Assembly: GCF_014650715.1 (NCBI RefSeq)
Contig: NZ_BMVM01000004.1
Span: 186,001-250,000, forward strand
Direction: 5' to 3'
DNA length: 64,000 nt
From: Streptomyces bluensis
GTDB lineage: Bacteria; Actinomycetota; Actinomycetes; Streptomycetales; Streptomycetaceae
In this document: positions 17,906 to 26,089 of the stretch, piece after piece
Numbering within the stretch: the stretch's first letter is position 1
Layout of the letters: each line of letters opens with the position of its first letter
Notes under the pieces: generated by a model
What the model saw: only the letters and a program-made list of their open reading frames with translations
Databases searched by the model: none
What the model was told of the DNA's origin: nothing
Made by a program: the position numbers and the translations under genes

Positions 17906-19123
17906 TCAGCGAAGGGTTTCGCGCCGCGCGAGTTCCCCTGTGAGCAGGAACGCAACGCTCCGTTCCTTCTCCGCCCAGGCCCGCGTGTCGAGTTCGACGG
18001 ACTGCAGGAGGGCGCACTGGACCTCGTAGCCGTGCTCGGTGAGGTCCCTGCCGATGAGTTCGGCGGCGTCGCGGGTGGCCGCGTGCGTGACGATGCGCTG
18101 CGGGCGGCGGTCGGCGACGGCGGAGACCACACGCGCGCCGCCGCCACCGACGCGGACGACATCGGGTTCGGGGAGGTTTTCCAGAACGTGCGGCGCGGTG
18201 CCGTGCACCACCTGGAGTTGGACGCCGAAGCGCCGTGCCGCGAGGGTCGTGCGGCCGCAGGCGTAGGGGGTGCGGTCGACGGCGATGACGGCGGCGCCAC
18301 AGCGCGCGGCCTCGGTCGCGAAAGCGCCGCTGCCGCAGCCGATGTCCCACACGAGGTCGCCCACGCGCGGTCCGAGGCGGGCGAGTTGGGCCGCGCGCAG
18401 CAGGTCGGTCTCACCCTCGCCCAGGTCGCCGCCGTACTCCTCGGCGGGCAGCGCCCAGCCGCGCGGTCCGGCAGCGGGGTCGCGTCCGGCGATCCAGCCG
18501 CCGCCCTCGGCGGCGGTGACCGGGCCGCCGATGACGATGACGACGTTGGGGTCGCGCCAGGTGTGGTCGGCCGCCTTGTCGGAGGTCAGGATGGTGACGC
18601 GTTCGCGTTCGGTGCCGAGTTCCTCGCAGATGACGAAGGTTCGGGGGGTTCCGTCGAGGAGAAGGCCGAGTTCGGCGGGTCCCGCACCGGGCGAGGTGAG
18701 GACGGCGACCTTGGTGTGGGCTCGGCATACGTTCACCGCGCGGCGCAGGGTGCGGCGGTGTGCCACGACCACCTGTGCGTCGTCCCATGGCATCCCCGCG
18801 CGCGCGAAGGCTGCGGCGACGGACGAGACGGCGGGGACGACTTCGACCTCCAGGCCGTACTCGGGCGCCCGCAGGGTGCGGACGACTCCGAAGAAGCCGG
18901 GGTCCCCGTCGGCGAGGACGACGGCGGTGCCGCGGTGGCCGGCGATGCGGCGGGCGGCGAGGGCGACGCTGCCGAGGCGGATGCGCTCGGCGCGCGGGGG
19001 CACTTCGGAGAGCGCCAGGTGGTGGGCCGCGCCGGCCACGAGCGTGGCGGCGCTGAGGGCGGAGCGCGCCGCGGCGGTCAGCGGCGAGCCGTCCCAGCCG
19101 ATCACCGTGACCCGGTCGGCCAT
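17906..19123 (-). CDS. cobL: Precorrin-6Y C5,15-methyltransferase (decarboxylating), CbiE-CbiT fusion
   Basis: 405 residues. The N-terminal ~210 residues are the CbiE-type tetrapyrrole methylase (MADRVTVIGWDGSPL, VLADGDPGFFGVVRTL, VEVVPAVSSVAAAFARAGMPW). The C-terminal ~190 are the CbiT Rossmann methyltransferase (GDLVWDIGCGSGAFATEAARCG). The enzyme methylates precorrin-6B at C5 and C15 and decarboxylates the acetate side chain, a late corrin-ring step. It stands alone behind ~390 bp before bluB-cobT, on the same strand. The rest of the corrin ring pathway is not in this window. Confidence 0.92.
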   Translation of the reverse strand: MADRVTVIGWDGSPLTAAARSALSAATLVAGAAHHLALSEVPPRAERIRLGSVALAARRIAGHRGTAVVLADGDPGFFGVVRTLRAPEYGLEVEVVPAVSSVAAAFARAGMPWDDAQVVVAHRRTLRRAVNVCRAHTKVAVLTSPGAGPAELGLLLDGTPRTFVICEELGTERERVTILTSDKAADHTWRDPNVVIVIGGPVTAAEGGGWIAGRDPAAGPRGWALPAEEYGGDLGEGETDLLRAAQLARLGPRVGDLVWDIGCGSGAFATEAARCGAAVIAVDRTPYACGRTTLAARRFGVQLQVVHGTAPHVLENLPEPDVVRVGGGGARVVSAVADRRPQRIVTHAATRDAAELIGRDLTEHGYEVQCALLQSVELDTRAWAEKERSVAFLLTGELARRETLR

Positions 19124-19390
19124 CGTCGTCAGTCTCCAGGGTTCGCGCAGGTCCTCAGGGGCAGCCCGGACAACGGGCTCCGTGAGGGTACCTGGTCGGG
19201 TCCGGGGGCGCCGCGCCGGTGGTACGGCACGGGGGCCGGGACTGCCGTGGCCGCCGTACGTCGTCGAGCCGGGGAGTGGCCGTGGAGTACCGGAGGGGCC
19301 TGGGCCGGGAGAGCCCGAGGGCGTCGCGCTGGTGGTGGCGCGTGGGCCGTCGTCGTGCCGTGGCGGGCGGATGCCCAGGGCGTCGAGTGG

Positions 19391-20026
19391 TCAGTTCCAG
19401 TTCGAGTAGGAGGTGAAGCCGCCGGAGTCGGCCAGTGCCTCGCTGACGCCTTCGAGGTCCTCGGGGAGGAGGCTCCAGACGATGAAGTCGGTGCGGATCT
19501 CGGCCCAGCCCGCCTCGGTGCGGGTGCGCGCTATGCACGCGTTGCGCAGGACGCCCTCGCTGATGCAGCCGATCTTCTGGGCGACCTGCTGGGAGGCGGT
19601 GTTGTCGGCGGCCGTACGGAGCTCGATGCGCTCGAACTTCTGGTCCCGGAACAGCCATCGGGCGGTGGCGAGCGCCGCTTCGGAGGCGTAGCCCTCGCCC
19701 CGCGCCCAGGGAGCGATGACGTACTGGAGTTCGGTTGACCGTACGTGCCAGTTGGTCTTGGCGAGCTGGATGACGCCGACCAGACGCTGGGTCAGGAACT
19801 CGGTGACGGCGAGGTCGAGTCCGCGGCCACCGGTGCGTTCGCCGGGTGCGTACTCGGTGATCCAGGTGCGGGCGCCGTCCTCGGTGAAGGGCTGGGGGAC
19901 GTCCGTCCAGGCCATGACCTGCTCGTCGTTCATCATCTCGGCCAGGGCGGGGACGTCGTCCTCGTCGAAGGGGCGCAGCACCAACCGCTCCGTGCTGATG
20001 GAGATGTCGGGGAAGGTGGTAGTCAT
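19391..20026 (-). CDS. RimJ/RimL-type GNAT N-acetyltransferase
   Basis: A 211-residue GNAT-fold protein of the RimJ/RimL subgroup: opening ISTERLVLRPFDEDD, an acetyl-CoA loop (YVIAPWARGEGYASEAALA), then LRTAADNTASQQVAQKIGC. The substrate (ribosomal protein N-terminus or small molecule) cannot be assigned. The ATG at 20026 has GGAGCGG upstream; further in-frame upstream codons encode a low-quality extension. It lies downstream of the met operon but is separated from it by 130 bp. Confidence 0.85.
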   Translation of the reverse strand: MTTTFPDISISTERLVLRPFDEDDVPALAEMMNDEQVMAWTDVPQPFTEDGARTWITEYAPGERTGGRGLDLAVTEFLTQRLVGVIQLAKTNWHVRSTELQYVIAPWARGEGYASEAALATARWLFRDQKFERIELRTAADNTASQQVAQKIGCISEGVLRNACIARTRTEAGWAEIRTDFIVWSLLPEDLEGVSEALADSGGFTSYSNWN

Positions 20027-20155
20027 GCGCCGCTCCGTAACCTTCGGAAACCTTCGGGCCTGCTGAACTGCCCAGCATGCAGCATGAGAGCACGGAACCG
20101 CACGCGCGGGGTCCACACCTGGTGAGGAGCGGACCCCGTGCGGTGACGTACTGCG

Positions 20156-20998
20156 TCAGCCGGAGACCACGGGCAGGACGGAGCCCTGGTACTTGTCCTC
20201 GATGAACTTCCTCACGTCGGCGGAGGTGAGGAGTCGCGCGAGCTTCTCGACCCGGGGGTCGTCCTCGTTGCCGCGCTTGACCGCGAGGAGGTTCGCATAG
20301 GGGTTGTCCTTCGCGGACTCCAGGAGGATCGCGTCCTTGGTGGGGCTGAGGCCCGCGTCCTGGGCGTAGTTGTTGTTGATGACCGCGGCGGCCACGTCGT
20401 CGAGCGAGCGCGGCAGCTGGGCGGGCTCCAGCTCCTTGAACTTCAGGCCCTTGGGGTTGGCCCCGATGTCCGCGGGGGACGCGTCCGTGCCGGCGCCCTC
20501 CTTGAGGGTGATGACGCCCTTGGAGGCGAGAAGCTTGAGGGCGCGGCCCTCGTTGGTGGTGTCGTTGGGCACGGCGACGGTGGCTCCGTCGGCGAGCTTC
20601 GTGACGTCGGTGATCTTCTTGGAGTACACGCCCATGGGCGGCAGATACGCCTTGACCACCGGGACCAGGTCGGTTCCCTTGGACTGGTTGAAGTCGTCCA
20701 GGTAGGGCTCGTTCTGGTACAGGTTCGCGTCGAGCGAGCCCTCCTGGAGCGCGGTGTTCGGCAGGACGTAGTCGGTGAACTCCTTGATCTCCAGGTCGAG
20801 GCCCGCCTTCTGCGCCAGGTTGTCCTTGATGTAGGTCAGGACCTCTCCGGCCGGGACGGCGGTGGCGCCGACGACGAGGGTGCCGCCTTCGGCACCACCT
20901 CTCGTGCCGGACTCCGCGTCAGGGCCGGAGCCGCAGGCGGTCAGGCCGAGTGCGAGGCTCACCGCGGCGGCCGCCGCGGTGAGGAGCGGCTTGCGCAT
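20156..20998 (-). CDS. metQ: MetQ-type substrate-binding lipoprotein, second copy
   Basis: A 280-residue NlpA/MetQ lipoprotein: signal peptide with lipobox LTAC (Cys22), then a Ser/Gly linker and the fold (IKEFTDYVLPNTALQEG, NLYQNEPYLDDFNQSKG, TVAVPNDTTNEGRALKLL). It captures methionine (L/D or sulfoxide) for MetNI. It is a paralogue of the next gene upstream, from which it is separated by 28 bp, and the last gene of a metN-metI-metQ-metQ operon. The two copies differ enough to suggest different ligand preferences. Confidence 0.9.
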   Translation of the reverse strand: MRKPLLTAAAAAVSLALGLTACGSGPDAESGTRGGAEGGTLVVGATAVPAGEVLTYIKDNLAQKAGLDLEIKEFTDYVLPNTALQEGSLDANLYQNEPYLDDFNQSKGTDLVPVVKAYLPPMGVYSKKITDVTKLADGATVAVPNDTTNEGRALKLLASKGVITLKEGAGTDASPADIGANPKGLKFKELEPAQLPRSLDDVAAAVINNNYAQDAGLSPTKDAILLESAKDNPYANLLAVKRGNEDDPRVEKLARLLTSADVRKFIEDKYQGSVLPVVSG

Positions 20999-21026
20999 GT
21001 CTTCAGTACCCCTGTCGGGCTCGGGC

Positions 21027-21857
21027 TCAGAACGACGGGAGGACCGAACCGGCGTACTTGTCCTCGATGAACTTCTTCACCTCGGGGGAGGTGAGGAGCT
21101 TCGCGAGCTTCGTGACGCGCGGGTCCTTCTCGTTGCCCTCCTTGACGGCGAGGAAGTTGCCGTAGGGGTTGTTCTTCGGGGACTCCAGGACGAGGGCGTC
21201 CTCGGCGGGCTTGAGGTCCGCCTCGATGGCGTAGTTGCCGTTGACCACGGCGGCGTCCACGTCGTCCAGGGAGCGCGGGGTCTGGGCCGCCTCCAGCTCC
21301 TTGAACTTGAGGTTCTTGGGGTTCTCGGAAATGTCCGCGGGGGTCGCCGAGTTGCCCGCGCCGTCCTTGAGGGTGATGAGACCGTTCGCGGCGAGCAGCT
21401 TCAGGGCGCGCGCCTCGTTGACGGTGTCGTTCGGGACGGCGATGGTCGCGCCGCTCTTGAGGGCGTCGGCCTTCTCGATCTTGTTGGAGTAGAGGCCGAG
21501 GGGCTCCAGGTGGACCGTGACGACGGGCACGATGTGGGTGCCGTTCTTCTTGTTGAAGTCGTCGAGGTACGGCTGGTTCTGGAAGTAGTTGGCGCCGACG
21601 GAGCCGTCCTCCGTCGCCGTGTTCGGCGTCACGTAGTCCGTGAACTCCTTGACCTCCAGGTCGAGGCCCGCCTTCTTCGCCAGGTTGTCTCTGACGTAGC
21701 TGAGGATCTCGGCGTGCGGGGTGGGGCTCGCCGCGACGATCAGCGGGCCGCTGGTGTCGGAGGAGGCGGAGTCCTTGTCCGCGCCGCAGGCGGTGAGCCC
21801 GAGAGTGAGGGCTCCGGCAGCGAGGACGGCGGTGGTGAGCTTGGCGGTGTTACGCAC
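21027..21857 (-). CDS. metQ: MetQ methionine-binding lipoprotein, first copy
   Basis: A 276-residue NlpA/MetQ lipoprotein with lipobox LTAC (Cys24). Hallmarks: EVKEFTDYVTPNTATEDG, NYFQNQPYLDDFNKKNG, TIAVPNDTVNEARALKLL. It delivers methionine to MetNI. It lies 39 bp after metI in the same operon and 28 bp before the second metQ. Confidence 0.92.
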   Translation of the reverse strand: MRNTAKLTTAVLAAGALTLGLTACGADKDSASSDTSGPLIVAASPTPHAEILSYVRDNLAKKAGLDLEVKEFTDYVTPNTATEDGSVGANYFQNQPYLDDFNKKNGTHIVPVVTVHLEPLGLYSNKIEKADALKSGATIAVPNDTVNEARALKLLAANGLITLKDGAGNSATPADISENPKNLKFKELEAAQTPRSLDDVDAAVVNGNYAIEADLKPAEDALVLESPKNNPYGNFLAVKEGNEKDPRVTKLAKLLTSPEVKKFIEDKYAGSVLPSF

Positions 21858-21896
21858 GAAAAGTGCCTTTCCTTTTGGGTGGTACGACTGGGGCGT

Positions 21897-22634
21897 TCAG
21901 GCGGCCTTGCCGGTGTCCGCGGTCGCGGGCTCCTTGACCTTCAGCAGGCGCAGCTTCGGGGCGGGGCCCGAGCGCCCACTGCGCCGGTGCAGCCCACGGG
22001 CCGCGTAGTCGCCGGCGAACTGGATGAGCGAGATGACGACGGCGAGGATCGCCACGGTGATCCACATCAGCTCGGTCTCGAAGCGCTGGTAGCCGTAGCG
22101 GATGGCGATGTCACCGAGGCCGCCCGCGCCGACCGTGCCCGCCATCGCCGAGTAACCGATGAGGGCGACGATCGTGGTGGTGGTGCTGGCGATCAGCGAG
22201 GGCAGGGACTCCGGTACGAGGACCTTGCGGACGATCGTCCAGGTGTTGCCTCCCATGGCCTGCACGGCTTCGACAAGCCCGTGGTCCACTTCGCGGACAG
22301 CCGTCTCGACGAGGCGTGCGAAGAAGGGGATCGCCCCGATGGCGAGCGGCACGATGGCGGCCTCACGGCCGATGGTCGTCCCCGTGATCCAGCGTGTGAA
22401 CGTCATCAGCGCGACCATCAGGATGATGAACGGCATCGAGCGGGCCACGTTCACGACCTGCCCGATGACCTTGTTGACGACGACGTTCTGGAGGAGTTCA
22501 CCGCGGTCGGTGAGCACGAGCAGCACGCCGAGCGGGAGACCGCCGACGACCGCGATGAGGGTGGACCAGCCGACCATGTAGAGGGTGTCCCAACAGGCCT
22601 GCTCCAGCAGCGGCTGCATCTGAGACCAGGTCAT
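21897..22634 (-). CDS. metI: Methionine ABC transporter permease MetI
   Basis: A 245-residue inner-membrane permease with about five transmembrane segments and the coupling-helix (EAA-like) motif EAVQAMGGNTWTIVRKVLVP. MetI forms a homodimeric channel with the MetN ATPase. Its ATG overlaps the metN stop as ATGA, so translation is coupled. A basic cytoplasmic tail (GLHRRSGRSGPAPKLRLLK) follows the last helix. Confidence 0.92.
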   Translation of the reverse strand: MTWSQMQPLLEQACWDTLYMVGWSTLIAVVGGLPLGVLLVLTDRGELLQNVVVNKVIGQVVNVARSMPFIILMVALMTFTRWITGTTIGREAAIVPLAIGAIPFFARLVETAVREVDHGLVEAVQAMGGNTWTIVRKVLVPESLPSLIASTTTTIVALIGYSAMAGTVGAGGLGDIAIRYGYQRFETELMWITVAILAVVISLIQFAGDYAARGLHRRSGRSGPAPKLRLLKVKEPATADTGKAA

Positions 22635-23674
22635 TCGGCGGCACCTTTCTTCACCAGTGCGGGCTCCTGTGCGCGGCCCAGGACGTCGATCTGGAGGCCC
22701 TGTTCACGCAGGAAGCCGATCGGTACGACGTTGTCCTCGTAGCGCCCGGGCAGTTCGACGCGCATACGGCCGATCTGCTTGCCGGCGACGGTGTCGATGG
22801 CCGCGCCGAGAATCGAGATGTCGATGTTGTAGGTACGCGCGAGCTGCGAGACCACGGGCTGAGTGGCCGCCTCGCCGTGGAAGGTGACGTCGATGACGGT
22901 GCTGTCGTCCCCGGAGGTGTTCCCGCCGACCGGGAAGAGGGCGGCGGCCAACTCGGAGCCCGGCGTTGCGAGGAGTTCGCTGACGGTGCCGGACTCGACG
23001 ATGCGGCCCTGCTCCATGAGGGCCGCCGAGTCGCAGACCGATTTGACGACGTCCATCTCGTGCGTGATGAGCAGGACGGTCAGGCCCAGCTGCTGGTTCA
23101 GGTCGCGCAGCAGGTGGAGGATGGATCGGGTGGTCTCCGGGTCGAGGGCGCTGGTCGCCTCGTCCGAGAGGAGCACCTTCGGGTCGCCGGCGAGGGCGCG
23201 GGCGATGCCGACGCGCTGCTTCTGGCCGCCGGAGAGCTGGGCCGGGTACGCCTTGGCGTGGTCGGCGAGGCCGACGAGGTCGAGGAGTTCGAGCGCCTTG
23301 CGGGAACGTTCCTTCCCCGACCTTCCGAGGATTTCCAGCGGCAGCTCGACGTTGTCCTGGACGGTGCGCGAGGACAGCAGGTTGAAGTGCTGGAAGACCA
23401 TGCCGATCCGGCTGCGCGCCGCGCGGAGTTCCCGGCCGGCACGCGGGCCGCGCCCGGCCAGGGCCGTGAGGTCCCGCCCGGCGACGGTCACGGTCCCGGC
23501 GGTGGGCCGTTCCAGCAGGTTGACGCAGCGGATCAGCGAGGACTTGCCGGCGCCCGACTGGCCGATGACGCCGTACACCTCGCCTTCCCGGACGTGCAGG
23601 TCGACGCCGTCGAGGGCGGTGACCTCACGGCCGCGCGAGCGGTAGACCTTGGTGAGGCCTGATGTGGTGATCAC
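22631..23674 (-). CDS. metN: Methionine ABC transporter ATP-binding protein MetN
   Basis: 347 residues. The ATPase domain has Walker A GQSGAGKSS, signature LSGGQKQRVGIARAL, Walker B VLLSDEATSALD and switch His in LLITHE. The C-terminal ~75 residues are the NIL (ACT-like) domain (AATQPVVSQLARTYNIDISIL), which binds methionine and allosterically inhibits transport in E. coli MetN. The start is GTG (MITTSGLTKVYRSRG), only 12 nt after the stop of the candidate leader peptide. First gene of metNIQQ. Confidence 0.93.
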   Translation of the reverse strand: MITTSGLTKVYRSRGREVTALDGVDLHVREGEVYGVIGQSGAGKSSLIRCVNLLERPTAGTVTVAGRDLTALAGRGPRAGRELRAARSRIGMVFQHFNLLSSRTVQDNVELPLEILGRSGKERSRKALELLDLVGLADHAKAYPAQLSGGQKQRVGIARALAGDPKVLLSDEATSALDPETTRSILHLLRDLNQQLGLTVLLITHEMDVVKSVCDSAALMEQGRIVESGTVSELLATPGSELAAALFPVGGNTSGDDSTVIDVTFHGEAATQPVVSQLARTYNIDISILGAAIDTVAGKQIGRMRVELPGRYEDNVVPIGFLREQGLQIDVLGRAQEPALVKKGAAE

Positions 23675-23686
23675 TGGGGGTTTCCA

Positions 23687-23791
23687 TCACTGTCGAGTGC
23701 GCGGGCGTGGGTGTGCCCGGGCACGGAATGGGGTGAGGTGCGGGAGCGGCTCTACGTCACATACGGCGAACGGCGCACAGCGCACGGACAT
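23687..23791 (-). CDS. Candidate leader peptide upstream of metN (34 aa)
   Basis: A short frame reading MSVRCAPFAVCDVEPLPHL, then TPFRARAHPRPRTRQ and a stop, ending 12 nt before the metN GTG. It lies in the 5' leader between a promoter at 23841-23871 and metN. It has no good ribosome site. A CTCGC/GCGAG hairpin precedes its ATG and could cover initiation. It holds two Cys and one Met, so a sulfur-responsive attenuation role is imaginable, but chance remains possible. Confidence 0.35.
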   Translation of the reverse strand: MSVRCAPFAVCDVEPLPHLTPFRARAHPRPRTRQ

Positions 23792-23840
23792 GCCGCAGCG
23801 GCTCGCTTCGGGGCGCGAGACTCAGGAGTGGTGCGGGGGC

Positions 23841-23871
23841 CCTCTAGAAGGCGCACATTCGACACAGACAA
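23841..23871 (-). promoter_or_regulatory. Putative metNIQ promoter
   Basis: On the minus strand: TTGTCT (23871-23866), 19-bp spacer, TAGAGG (23846-23841); using CTAGAG as -10 gives an 18-bp spacer. It leaves a ~170-nt leader before metN, long enough for a regulatory RNA. I do not recognise a SAM-I or SAM-IV riboswitch there. Confidence 0.4.
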
Positions 23872-24160
23872 CGAGCACCGGGCGTCAGGGTCGCCTCGGT
23901 CGCAGGGATGCGGCAGCTCGTCGTGGTCATGCGGTCAGTAAACCAGACCCATGGTCCTGACATGGCACCCCTTGTCCGCATGGTGGACAGCGATGGACAG
24001 GGTGATCCGGGCCATCGTCCCTGGTCCGCGGGTCGGAGGGCTGTGTGGGGGCCCGACGGGTTGTGGTCAACGCCACGACGGTCACGCCGGTGGCGGACCC
24101 TGCGGCGGGGAGGCCGGGGGCGAGGGCGTGAGGGCTTTTGGCCCGTAATAGGGTCACGGC

Positions 24161-24520
24161 ATGCTTGATGCCCTGACGGTGGCGACCGCCATTGCCGCGC
24201 TGCTGCTCGCCGCCTGGTGCGGCTGGGCCGCGTACCGCGACCAGCCGACCAAGGACTGGCACTTCATCGGGATGGCCGTGGTGTCGGTGCTGGCCCTGGC
24301 GCAGCTGGCGGTCGGGGTCGTGCAACTGGCGCGCGGCCAGAAGCCGGACCAGGGCACCACGATCTTCGTGGCGTACCTGCTCGGGGCACTGGCCTGCGTT
24401 CCGGTGGCCGGTTTCATGTCACTCGCCGAACGCACCCGCTGGGGCAGTGTGACCGTCGCGGCCGGCGGTGTGGTGCTCGCCGTGCTCCAGGTGCGGCTCT
24501 ATGACATCTGGGGAGGCTGA
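24161..24520 (+). CDS. Small integral membrane protein (119 aa)
   Basis: Starts MLDALTVATAIAALLLAAWC. Four hydrophobic segments are visible at ~5-22, 36-56, 68-86 and 95-112, with short polar loops (YRDQPTKDWH, RGQKPDQGT, ERTRWG). This suggests a compact four-helix membrane protein. Its stop is 1 bp before the next membrane gene, and the Shine-Dalgarno of that gene overlaps its end, so the two form a bicistron. Divergent from metNIQ. Function unknown. Confidence 0.8.
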   Translation: MLDALTVATAIAALLLAAWCGWAAYRDQPTKDWHFIGMAVVSVLALAQLAVGVVQLARGQKPDQGTTIFVAYLLGALACVPVAGFMSLAERTRWGSVTVAAGGVVLAVLQVRLYDIWGG

Positions 24521-24521
24521 G

Positions 24522-24944
24522 ATGGCGACCGCCGAGGATGCCGGGGAGCGAACCCGGCGAACGCGGCTCATCAAGGGGCCGGGCATGCTGCTGGTCTGGC
24601 TGTACGGCGTGATGGTCGTCGGTGCGGTGTCGCGCTCCGCGGTGCAGATCTCCACGGAGTTCGCGCACGCGCCGCTCGCCTACTCGCTCTCGGCCGTTGC
24701 CGGACTCGTGTACGGGTTCATCACGTACTCGCTGGTGCGGGGCGGGGAGACCGCCCGCAAGGCGGCACTCGTGTGCTGCGCCGCCGAGCTGTTGGGCGTG
24801 CTGGTCGTGGGGACGTGGACGCTGGTGGAGCCGTCCGCGTTCCCGGACGCGACCGTGTGGTCGGACTACGGGATGGGGTACTTGTTCATTCCCGTACTGC
24901 TGCCGCTTTCCGCCATGTACTGGTTGAGGAAGGGTTCGCGGTAG
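24522..24944 (+). CDS. Integral membrane protein (140 aa)
   Basis: A GGGAGG in the last codons of the previous gene serves as its ribosome site, fixing the ATG at 24522. A charged N-terminus (MATAEDAGERTRRTRLIKG) is followed by four hydrophobic stretches (LLVWLYGVMVVGA, LAYSLSAVAGLVYGFITY, AALVCCAAELLGVLVVGTW, YLFIPVLLPLSAMYWL) and a basic end. I recognise no family with certainty. It is probably co-made with, and may partner, the upstream 119-residue membrane protein. Confidence 0.82.
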   Translation: MATAEDAGERTRRTRLIKGPGMLLVWLYGVMVVGAVSRSAVQISTEFAHAPLAYSLSAVAGLVYGFITYSLVRGGETARKAALVCCAAELLGVLVVGTWTLVEPSAFPDATVWSDYGMGYLFIPVLLPLSAMYWLRKGSR

Positions 24945-24955
24945 GGGGCGCTGCC

Positions 24956-25459
24956 TTACGCTGTCGCCGCGTACGTCCCCGCGGGTGCCGCCTTCTCCAG
25001 GACGATCATCGGGATACCGTCCTTGCCCTCCGACGTGCCCACCGTCTCGTACCCCACCCGCCGGTACAGCCGCAGGTTTCCCTCGCTGCGGTGGCCCGTG
25101 TGGAGGCGGAACCTGGTGGCGCCGCGCTCCTCGGCGAGGGCCGATTCCGCCGCGCGGAGGAGCCGGGCGCCTATCCCGTGGCCCTGGAGGCGCGGGTGGA
25201 CGCAGAGCTTGCCGATGGACGCGGCGCCGTCCTCGTCGATGCCGCCGTGGACGGAGCCGACCACCTCCTCACCCAGCCGGGCCACGAACACACAGTCAGC
25301 GGCGACCGCTTCGCGGACCGAGTCGAGGGGCTGGACGAGCGGCTCGATGCGGTAGTTGCCGTACAGCGCGGCCTCGCCCTGGAAGCACAGGTACTGCAAC
25401 CTGAAGATCTGCTCGGCATCCTGCTCGGTCGCCACGGAGATGGTCACGCTCATGCCCAT
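24956..25459 (-). CDS. GNAT N-acetyltransferase
   Basis: A 167-residue GNAT protein: VTISVATEQDAEQIFRLQYL at the start, core LCVHPRLQGHGIGARLLRAAE (acetyl-CoA loop), then LHTGHRSEGNLRLYRRVGYE and GIPMIVLEK. A small-molecule or peptide acetyltransferase of unknown substrate. The ATG at 25459 follows GGGAGG; one two codons later is possible. It is convergent with the membrane-protein pair, the stops being 11 bp apart. Confidence 0.85.
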   Translation of the reverse strand: MGMSVTISVATEQDAEQIFRLQYLCFQGEAALYGNYRIEPLVQPLDSVREAVAADCVFVARLGEEVVGSVHGGIDEDGAASIGKLCVHPRLQGHGIGARLLRAAESALAEERGATRFRLHTGHRSEGNLRLYRRVGYETVGTSEGKDGIPMIVLEKAAPAGTYAATA

Positions 25460-25503
25460 GTGTGCACGCCTCCCGCTCACCTGTCGCCTGTTGTCCCTCA
25501 CTC

Positions 25504-26025
25504 CTATCCCCGCAGTTCGCGGGCCGCAACCTCCGCGGTGAGCAAACGACGCAGACATCCCAGACATCTGGATCGTTCCGGCCCAAGGCTCCCCTGTGAG
25601 ATACCCAACTCACCCGCGATCTCACGGTACGTGAGGTCCTGGGGAGACAGGAGTGCCGCGAGCAGCCGGGGACAGCGTCCGGGCAGCCGGCGGACCGCCG
25701 CATGAAGGGCACGGCGGCGGGCGGCGTCGAGGGCCAGTTGCTCGGGGCCGTGGTCACGGTCGTCGGCGGGCTCGTCGCACCCGTCGTACCGCCGCTCCCT
25801 CCGGGTCGTACGGCGGGTGCGGCGTACCTCGGAGCGGACGGCCCGGCGCAGCCACTCCGGTGGGTCCGCGGGTGGCCCCTGCGCGTCGAGGCGCTCCAGG
25901 AGGCGGAGCCAGACCGCCTGTTCCAGGTCGCCCGGCTCGGCTCCGGAGGCGTGCGCCTCGGCCGAGGCCTCGGCGGTGAGCAGCGGGCGCAGGGCGGCAA
26001 CCAGGTCGTGTGTCACAACCGGCAC
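25504..26025 (-). CDS. ECF-type sigma-70 family protein
   Basis: 173 residues. A region-2-like N-terminal half (EPGDLEQAVWLRLLERLDAQG, WLRRAVRSEVRRTRRTTRRE) precedes a region-4 helix-turn-helix (LTYREIAGELGISQGSLGPERSRCLGCLRRLL). It is short and region 2 is divergent. Five Cys residues occur in all, including a CLGC pair. No anti-sigma gene is adjacent. The start is GTG at 26025 with no clear ribosome site, directly after the glpQ terminator; another in-frame GTG is at 26016. Confidence 0.78.
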   Translation of the reverse strand: MPVVTHDLVAALRPLLTAEASAEAHASGAEPGDLEQAVWLRLLERLDAQGPPADPPEWLRRAVRSEVRRTRRTTRRERRYDGCDEPADDRDHGPEQLALDAARRRALHAAVRRLPGRCPRLLAALLSPQDLTYREIAGELGISQGSLGPERSRCLGCLRRLLTAEVAARELRG

Positions 26026-26028
26026 GAC

Positions 26029-26065
26029 GACGGCCGCCCGGGCCAGGGTTGCCCGGGCGGCCGTC
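26029..26065 (-). terminator. Terminator of glpQ
   Basis: Perfect 15-bp stem GACGGCCGCCCGGGC / GCCCGGGCGGCCGTC with a 7-nt loop, 25 nt past the glpQ stop on the minus strand. It ends 4 bp before the sigma-factor start, so that gene probably depends on read-through or a promoter inside it. Confidence 0.85.
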
Positions 26066-26089
26066 CGTCACCCCAACGGGGCCTGCCGC

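Noticed and set aside
23690..23870. SAM riboswitch upstream of metN
   Set aside because: I looked for SAM-I and SAM-IV core sequences and saw none; only a short hairpin is present. A covariance-model search would be decisive.
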